Shown: piece by piece, positions 5,192 to 6,061 of the stretch
Layout of the letters: every line of letters begins with the position of its first letter
How positions within the stretch are numbered: position 1 is the first letter of the stretch
Assembly: GCA_030633645.1 (NCBI GenBank)
Contig: DAOVRY010000061.1
Location: 1-6,061 of the forward strand
Reading direction: 5' to 3'
DNA length: 6,061 nt
DNA from: Pseudomonadota bacterium
GTDB lineage: Bacteria > Desulfobacterota > DSM-4660 > Desulfatiglandales > B25-G16
Position numbers and translations under genes: made by a program
The notes under the pieces: generated by a model
Databases searched by the model: none
What the model was told of the DNA's origin: nothing
The model's input: the letters and a program-made list of their open reading frames with translations, nothing else

Positions 5192-6061
5192 ATGCTCAGG
5201 AGATTCAGCCTCTATGGCTTCCTCAAAAACCAGCAGTACTACGACTATTTCTTGCTGCTCGCATTCTTACAGATGGGACTGTCGTATTTCCTGATTGGTG
5301 TGCTCATCGCGTTCCGCGAGATCATGATCAACATCATCGAGATACCCAGCGGTGCCATGGCCGACCTTTACGGGCGACGCAAGTCGATGATCCTCAGCTT
5401 TGTGGCCTATATCATCAGCTTTGTCACCTTCGGGTTATCTGGAACGGCAGCGATGCAGTTCAAGCTCGCACTCCACACCCTCATGCCCCTTCTCTTCCTG
5501 GCAATGATCTTCTTCGCAATCGGAGACGCCTTTCGGACCGGTACCCACAAGGCCATGATTTTCACCTGGCTGCGCATCCACGGGCGCACTGACGAGAGAA
5601 CCAAGGTTTACGGGTACACCCGCTCTTGGAGCAAGATTGGCTCGGCCGTATCCGTGGTTCTGGCATGTATTTTCGTGTTTGCAACCGGCAACTACATTTA
5701 CGTTTTCTTCTTCTCTATCATCCCTTACATCATCAACATCATGAATTTACTCGGCTACCCAAAGGAGGTCGATGGCCACATCAAGGAGAAAACAACCGTC
5801 GGTGAAATGGCACGGCACCTCAAGGAGGCACTGGTGATCTCGGTAAGGCAGGCGAGTCTCAGAAGACTCATATTCGAGTCCATGGGCTTTGAGGGATTCT
5901 TCAAGGCCTCAAAGGACTATCTCCAGCCGATCCTCAAGGCCGCAGCACTTCCGGTAACAGCAGTCCTGTTTGCAAGCATGCACCTCACCGGGGAGCAGAA
6001 ATCGGTGTTCCTCATCGGGCCCGTTTTCTTCGTGCTCTTTCTCCTTTCGGCCGTGGCCAGC
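5192..6061 (+). CDS. MFS transporter, 3' end beyond the window
   Basis: An open frame runs from ATG 5192 to the window edge (290 codons, no stop), and an in-frame stop at 5165 bounds it upstream. AGGA (5184-5187) lies 4 bases before the ATG. The start MLRRFSLYGFLKNQQYY is followed by TM1 and TM2 (about 18-52), then the MFS motif A, GAMADLYGRRKS (54-65), with D58 and G61-R62-R63. Further TM segments lie at about 66-83, 97-113, 147-165 and 168-187; a hydrophilic central region (about 188-225) separates the halves, and the second half starts near 226. It differs clearly from the MFS gene at 2384-3616: there is no YGWFVV start, and GDAFRTGTHKAMIFTWLR sits where TM4 begins. About 100-130 residues are probably missing at the C-terminus. 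The substrate is unknown; efflux or uptake of a small solute at the inner membrane is the family expectation. Confidence 0.88.
   Translation, partial: MLRRFSLYGFLKNQQYYDYFLLLAFLQMGLSYFLIGVLIAFREIMINIIEIPSGAMADLYGRRKSMILSFVAYIISFVTFGLSGTAAMQFKLALHTLMPLLFLAMIFFAIGDAFRTGTHKAMIFTWLRIHGRTDERTKVYGYTRSWSKIGSAVSVVLACIFVFATGNYIYVFFFSIIPYIINIMNLLGYPKEVDGHIKEKTTVGEMARHLKEALVISVRQASLRRLIFESMGFEGFFKASKDYLQPILKAAALPVTAVLFASMHLTGEQKSVFLIGPVFFVLFLLSAVAS

Noticed and set aside
5055..5294. 79-residue plus-strand frame at the start of the second MFS gene
   Set aside because: Ser/Arg-rich translation without a domain; the overlapping frame from 5192 carries MFS motif A and membrane segments.

Overview
The window reads as ordinary chromosomal DNA from a Gram-negative, probably anaerobic bacterium, most likely of the Desulfobacterota (the former Deltaproteobacteria). 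This placement is an inference. It rests on a lipoprotein signal peptide with a lipobox, a fragment of an outer-membrane beta-barrel ending in Phe, an oxalate/monocarboxylate-type MFS carrier, a receiver-only response regulator with an aromatic/charged tail of a kind I associate with that phylum, and C-rich heptad repeats between genes. All genes supported here lie on the + strand, in separate units with long intergenic gaps. I see no operon, phage, transposon, CRISPR array or RNA gene.

Layout. Positions 1-383 are non-coding, as far as I can support, and hold two copies of a palindrome-containing motif exactly 111 bp apart and a good sigma70-type promoter. Positions 384-881 encode a single-domain response regulator, followed by a strong bidirectional hairpin terminator (925-966). 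Positions 984-1044 are a degenerate heptad repeat. Positions 1261-2065 look like a zone of damage: a glycine-zipper lipoprotein gene broken by a one-base frameshift inside its signal peptide, then the 3' part of an outer-membrane beta-barrel gene that has lost its signal peptide and first strands. Positions 2066-2380 carry a hairpin, a candidate promoter straddled by an inverted repeat, and a second small palindrome. Positions 2384-3616 encode a complete 12-TM MFS transporter. Positions 3617-3892 contain a 13-bp-arm inverted repeat next to an extended -10 promoter, which probably drives the perM-like AI-2E family transporter at 3893-4969. Positions 5192-6061 are the first 290 residues of a second, unrelated MFS transporter that runs off the window.

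How the genes work together: the three intact or partial membrane carriers are different families with no shared pathway evident, and the response regulator has no kinase beside it. I see no evidence of a new multi-gene system. The most informative observations are the broken but otherwise textbook lipoprotein reading frame, the in-frame 12-bp tandem repeat within its glycine zipper, the truncated barrel gene, and the paired palindromic sites upstream of the response regulator.
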